Source: JBBRBB01 sp038206235
GTDB lineage: Bacteria > Bacteroidota > Bacteroidia > Chitinophagales > Chitinophagaceae
DNA length: 64,000 nucleotides
Assembly (NCBI GenBank): GCA_038206235.1
Contig: JBBRBB010000004.1
Location: forward strand, 1-64,000
Direction of reading: 5' to 3'
Shown here: piece after piece, positions 61,202 to 64,000 of the stretch
Position numbering within the stretch: position 1 is the stretch's first letter
Layout: each line of letters starts with the position of its first letter
Translations under genes and position numbers: made by a program
The notes under the pieces: generated by a model
The model's database searches: none
The model's input: only the letters and a program-made list of their open reading frames with translations
Told to the model about the DNA's origin: nothing

Positions 61202-62524
61202 TTAATCCTCCGTGTTTGTTTGTAATATGCCTACGGTTCTGTTTGATTTTTTTAAATATTGATTTGCCACACGCTTTACATCATCAACAGTTACCTTGTT
61301 ATACTCTGCGGGTGCATCGAACATTTTTTTATAGTCGCCAAAGAATACTTCATAATCTCCGATGTTTTGCGACTTGCCGTTAATGGTTTCTACCTGCGAA
61401 TAAAACTCCATCAGCTTCTGATTTTTTACTTTCTGCAATTCCATTTCAGTGATGCCATCTTTTTTTACTTTTTCAATTTCATCATATACGGCATTTTCAA
61501 CATCAGTGGCTTTTACGCCTTCATTACATTCTGCATAAATATACCATGCAAATGGGTCGAAGCTTAAAGGCAGATCTGAAGATATATCCGTTGCCAGTTG
61601 TTTCTTATCTACTATGGCTGAATATAATCTTGAAGAATTACCCGCAGATAAAACAGCATTCAATACATCGAGAGCATAATAATCTTTATTCTTTGTTTCA
61701 GGAACATGCCAGGCGATAATAAGATATGGCGTTGTAACATCTCTCTGCACCATCACCCTGCGTTCACCTGTTTGCGGTGGCTCTACAATATGCACAGGTT
61801 CGGGAGGAGTTTGTGGAGGAATAGACTCCATATATTTGTGTGCAAGATTTTTTACCTGGTCAAATGTTGTATTTCCTGTAATTACAACAACACAGTTATT
61901 GGGAGCATAATAGGTTTTAAAATATTTTTGAAGGTCTTCTTTTTTCCAATTCTTAATATCGCTTTCATATCCTATTACCGGCCAGTGATAAGGATGCTGA
62001 TTGAAAGCCATACCAACAACTGCCTCGCTTAAAGGTTCCCACGGTGAGTTTTCAAAATCGGTGCGCCATTCAGAATGCACCACTTCTCTTTCACTTTCAA
62101 TCATGGCAGAATCAAAAGCAAGATTGGCAATACGGTCTGCTTCAATATCGAAAATGAGTTCGAGTTTCGATGCCGGGAACCAATCGGTATATACCGTTAC
62201 ATTTTCTGTGGTATAAGCGTTGTTGGCTCCGCCGTTGAATTCCATAACCTTGTCGAGCATCTTGGGCCCATATTTTTTTGCGCCGTTAAACATCATGTGC
62301 TCAAAAAAATGTGATAAGCCCGTAATGCCCGTGTATTCATTTCTTGAGCCTACTTTATAAAACAAATACATATTGGCATTGGGAATGGAATTGTCTTCCA
62401 TTACAAGAATCTTCATACCGTTGCCCAGTGTAAAAGATTTTACATCTTCAGCTTTTATTTGTGCCTGCACCGATGTAGTGAATGCAAGTAAAACGAGAAG
62501 CATGTTTTTATGTATCGAATTCAT
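61202..62524 (-). CDS. M16-family zinc peptidase, catalytic subunit
   Basis: A 440-residue periplasmic protease with a signal peptide (1-22). The inverted zinc motif is HFFEH, with His72, Glu75 and His76 in GLSHFFEHMMFNGA; the distal zinc ligand is the Glu in SEREVVHSEW (about 152). The rest of the fold is complete (LNAVLSAGNSSRLYSAIVD, DLPLSFDPFAWYIYAECNEG). It should cut peptides or small proteins together with the non-catalytic subunit encoded directly downstream. Part of the gene's 5' end is repeated 650 bases upstream. Confidence 0.94.
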   Translation of the reverse strand: MNSIHKNMLLVLLAFTTSVQAQIKAEDVKSFTLGNGMKILVMEDNSIPNANMYLFYKVGSRNEYTGITGLSHFFEHMMFNGAKKYGPKMLDKVMEFNGGANNAYTTENVTVYTDWFPASKLELIFDIEADRIANLAFDSAMIESEREVVHSEWRTDFENSPWEPLSEAVVGMAFNQHPYHWPVIGYESDIKNWKKEDLQKYFKTYYAPNNCVVVITGNTTFDQVKNLAHKYMESIPPQTPPEPVHIVEPPQTGERRVMVQRDVTTPYLIIAWHVPETKNKDYYALDVLNAVLSAGNSSRLYSAIVDKKQLATDISSDLPLSFDPFAWYIYAECNEGVKATDVENAVYDEIEKVKKDGITEMELQKVKNQKLMEFYSQVETINGKSQNIGDYEVFFGDYKKMFDAPAEYNKVTVDDVKRVANQYLKKSNRTVGILQTNTED

Positions 62525-62575
62525 ATTGCAGAGAATTTATTTTTTATCAGCGAATAAAGGTAAGGGTATGCATAA

Positions 62576-62943
62576 TCAATATATTTTTATTCCGGTGCGT
62601 TTTATTTCGTTTATAAAGGGAGTATTACTATTAAATTCATCTGGATTAAAATGATGCACTTCAATATCTGCAAACTGGTAATTAATCAACGCTGTTTGTT
62701 TTGTATTATCAATAATATTATTGCCGAAAGAATGTGCAACGAGTGCGATGTCAATATCTGAATTTCTGTCTGCAATACCTTTTGCGTAAGAACCGAAAAG
62801 AATGGCTTCTTTAACCGGAATTCCTTCTTTGCGGCATGCATCAAGGCATGTGCATAATAACCTGCCTTGCAAAGTGCCTGCGCAGCACCAAAATCATTCT
62901 GTGCCTGTGCAATTAATTCGTTAATATGTTCTTGATGGGTCAT
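62576..62943 (-). pseudogene. HEPN-MNT toxin-antitoxin remnant (deletion fusion)
   Basis: From ATG 62943 the frame starts as a HEPN domain (INELIAQAQNDFGAAQALCK, AGYYAHALMHAA) but leaves the family after about 39 residues. In another frame, from about 62845, an MNT nucleotidyltransferase begins without its N-terminus: CRKEGIPVKEAILFGSYAKG, then NSDIDIALVAHSFGNN, with the GSxAxG and SDIDIA catalytic motifs, to the stop at 62576. CATGCC occurs twice at the junction. A deletion between short direct repeats probably removed most of the HEPN toxin and the start of the MNT antitoxin. An ATG at 62872 could still express the MNT domain. Confidence 0.78.
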
Positions 62944-63629
62944 TTAAAAAAATTATCGCTTGCTTTTGTCTTAGTTTAAAGTTGTTTTTATTGCGGCTGC
63001 TAATTGAATTTCATCTGTAAGCATTGTATTTTATTTGAGATTTTTGAAATAAAAGTATGATTTATAAATAGTGCAAGAACCATAATGAAGATGTATTATA
63101 AAATTCCATTGTGCCTCACCCGCACCGATGTAGTGAATGCAAGTAAAACGAGAAGCATAAATTTGTGTATGCAATTCATAATGGGAAATTTTTATCAGCG
63201 AATAAATATAAGATGATTTGCAGAATGAAATGTGTATAATATTTATTTGGCTGATGTTGTTTGCAAGAGATAGCTGCTTAGTTTATTGATAACATCTGCG
63301 GCAAGATTGCAGCGTGTGAAAAATTTATTGCATTCGATGTGTTTAAGCTAACACAGGCTGAATGGAAGCATTTTGCCTCAACCTTTCATTGCGACAACGA
63401 CAGGGAACGAAGATGAGGTGGATGAGGTGATTGAGAGGGTGGGGTGAGAAGGATATAAACGAAAGTATAATAACTTTCTTTATTCGAAATTTTAAAACAT
63501 CATAGCTTATTATTCAAAATCTGACAAAGTGATTATAATAAGAATAAGACATGCGAAACAGGAACCGAAGGAATATTAATCCATCATTTTTCTGAGACCT
63601 CCCATAACAAACATTTAAAATAAAATCTC
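62944..63629. other. Intergenic region with a duplicated M16 gene start
   Basis: Bases 63122-63158 are identical over 37 bases to 62467-62503, the signal-peptide region of the catalytic M16 gene, and similarity continues through the start codon and its upstream TTTTATCAGCGAATAAA to about 63215. It is a 5' relic of a second copy on the minus strand. Bases 63216-63629 hold no gene I can support. Confidence 0.7.
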
Positions 63630-63662
63630 TTGCTTCATCAATCCATTATCTTTCTATCTTTG
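63630..63662 (+). promoter_or_regulatory. Promoter of the cysteine leader and synthase
   Basis: TATCTTTG at 63655-63662 is a perfect TAnnTTTG -7 element, and TTG at 63630-63632 lies 22 bases upstream as a -33 half. The leader ATG begins seven bases after the -7 element, so the transcript should start at or next to it. Confidence 0.7.
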
Positions 63663-63668
63663 TATCAA

Positions 63669-63743
63669 ATGAAAATACAAGCCCGCCATAATATGAATAT
63701 GTGTTGTTGCATTTGCCGGTTAAGGCAATCTGTTATGGAGTGA
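63669..63743 (+). CDS. Cysteine-rich leader peptide (24 aa)
   Basis: A 24-codon ORF from ATG 63669 to TGA 63741-63743; in-frame ATGs at 63693 and 63699 are alternatives and all include the cysteine run. Residues 12-16 are CCCIC (codons TGT TGT TGC ATT TGC at 63702-63716), followed by RLRQSVME. Four Cys in five codons is very unlikely by chance in an AT-rich spacer. It sits between a consensus promoter and a terminator, before a cysteine synthase gene. Its role should be as a sensor of charged tRNA-Cys during translation rather than as a functional peptide. Confidence 0.8.
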   Translation: MKIQARHNMNMCCCICRLRQSVME

Positions 63744-63783
63744 ATAATAAAATTAATTTGAAACATATTATAAAGCTCCATAA
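63733..63783 (+). promoter_or_regulatory. Antiterminator pairing of the cysteine attenuator
   Basis: TTATGGAG at 63733-63740, inside the last leader codons, is perfectly complementary to CTCCATAA at 63776-63783, which is the 5' arm and loop of the terminator. The two pairings exclude each other. A ribosome stalled at the Cys codons (63702-63716) would leave 63733-63740 free, so the antiterminator forms; a ribosome at the stop codon would cover it and the terminator forms. Confidence 0.7.
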
Positions 63784-63800
63784 ATCATGGGGCTTTTTTA
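63772..63800 (+). terminator. Attenuator terminator before the cysteine synthase gene
   Basis: AAAGCTCCAT (63772-63781) pairs with ATGGGGCTTT (63787-63796) with one G-T pair, around the loop AAATC, and is followed by a T run. It lies 28 bases after the leader stop and 17 bases before the synthase ATG, so it must be read through for expression. Confidence 0.88.
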
Positions 63801-63817
63801 ATTTATATATTTCTCAA

Positions 63818-64000
63818 ATGCTGGTAAAAGATATTAATACAACACTCATCAATAAAGCAAAGAGGCTAAGCGTACAGGTTGGCAATACACCCTTAGTGCA
63901 AATAAAAAATCTTGTTGCAAAAAAGAATGTGCAGTTGTGGGCAAAGCAGGAGTGGAAGCAACTTTCAGGAAGTGTAAAATGCCGCCCTGCTTATAATATT
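63818..64000 (+). CDS. Cysteine synthase family protein, 5' part (runs off the window)
   Basis: The first 61 residues of a PLP-dependent cysteine synthase (CysK/CysM family), cut by the window edge. The conserved start VQVGNTPLVQIKNL (about 19-32) and the PLP-lysine motif LSGSVKCRPAYNI are present, with Lys54 as the Schiff-base lysine. Where classical CysK has SVKDR, this branch often has SVKAR; here it is SVKCR. It makes cysteine from O-acetylserine and sulfide or thiosulfate. The start codon has no Shine-Dalgarno sequence. Expression is probably controlled by the attenuator directly upstream. Confidence 0.9.
   Translation, partial: MLVKDINTTLINKAKRLSVQVGNTPLVQIKNLVAKKNVQLWAKQEWKQLSGSVKCRPAYNI

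Noticed and set aside
63216..63629. Possible gene in the 400 bases before the cysteine promoter
   Set aside because: No frame longer than a few dozen codons with protein-like composition on either strand.
63669..63800. SAM or other sulfur-related riboswitch upstream of the cysteine synthase
   Set aside because: The leader is too short for a SAM-type aptamer and is fully accounted for by a coding leader plus terminator/antiterminator.

Overview
This window looks like a chromosomal piece of a Bacteroidota bacterium, most likely in or near the Chitinophagaceae. The base composition is low in GC. Secreted proteins carry type IX secretion (T9SS) C-terminal sorting domains. Several genes have the Bacteroidota -7 promoter element TAnnTTTG and no Shine-Dalgarno sequence. 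Many genes belong to families typical of this phylum (DUF5606, DUF2480, DUF4918, DUF6934, LytS/LytTR pairs with TPR sensors, TonB receptors with a carboxypeptidase-regulatory N-domain). No tRNA, rRNA, CRISPR array or intact insertion sequence was seen.

Layout. 1-7.9 kb: acyl-CoA-binding protein, a TPR lipoprotein, a DUF6934 pseudogene, a collapsed LytS/LytTR remnant next to an intact LytS/LytTR pair, and a duplicated DUF4242 protein. 8.1-24.6 kb: an array of six paralogous surface proteins. Most have YadA-head-like 17-residue repeats, an S74 intramolecular chaperone domain and a T9SS sorting domain. Two copies are frameshifted, one lacks the sorting domain, and a LuxR-type two-component pair lies inside the array. 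24.7-47.5 kb: mostly ordinary core genes (UDG-like protein, M3 peptidase, YebC, CorA, RsmI-like methylase, 3-methyladenine glycosylase, iron-sulfur membrane protein, phosphoglucomutase, TrmH-like methylase) plus a TonB receptor with a small partner. 47.7-51.2 kb: a secreted M4 metalloprotease, a perfect terminator followed by a group II intron fragment, and a histone H1-like protein. 51.8-59.8 kb: a two-gene cassette of a RadC-N-like protein and a DNA methylase with a C-terminal nuclease-like domain, a Pif1/HRDC helicase, an SSB, and a decayed DUF1016 nuclease gene. 59.8-64 kb: an M16 peptidase pair, a HEPN-MNT remnant between copies of the M16 gene start, and the beginning of a cysteine synthase gene.

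The most striking feature is at the right edge. A TAnnTTTG promoter drives a 24-codon leader ORF carrying CCCIC. It is followed by a rho-independent terminator just before the cysteine synthase start. The last codons of the leader are perfectly complementary, over eight bases, to the 5' arm of the terminator. This is the architecture of a ribosome-mediated cysteine attenuator.

A second theme is decay. Single-base indels, short palindromic insertions and internal deletions fall almost only in accessory genes (DUF6934, adhesin copies, DUF1016, HEPN-MNT, LytS/LytTR), while the long housekeeping frames are intact. Read-level checks would separate real decay or phase variation from homopolymer sequencing error.
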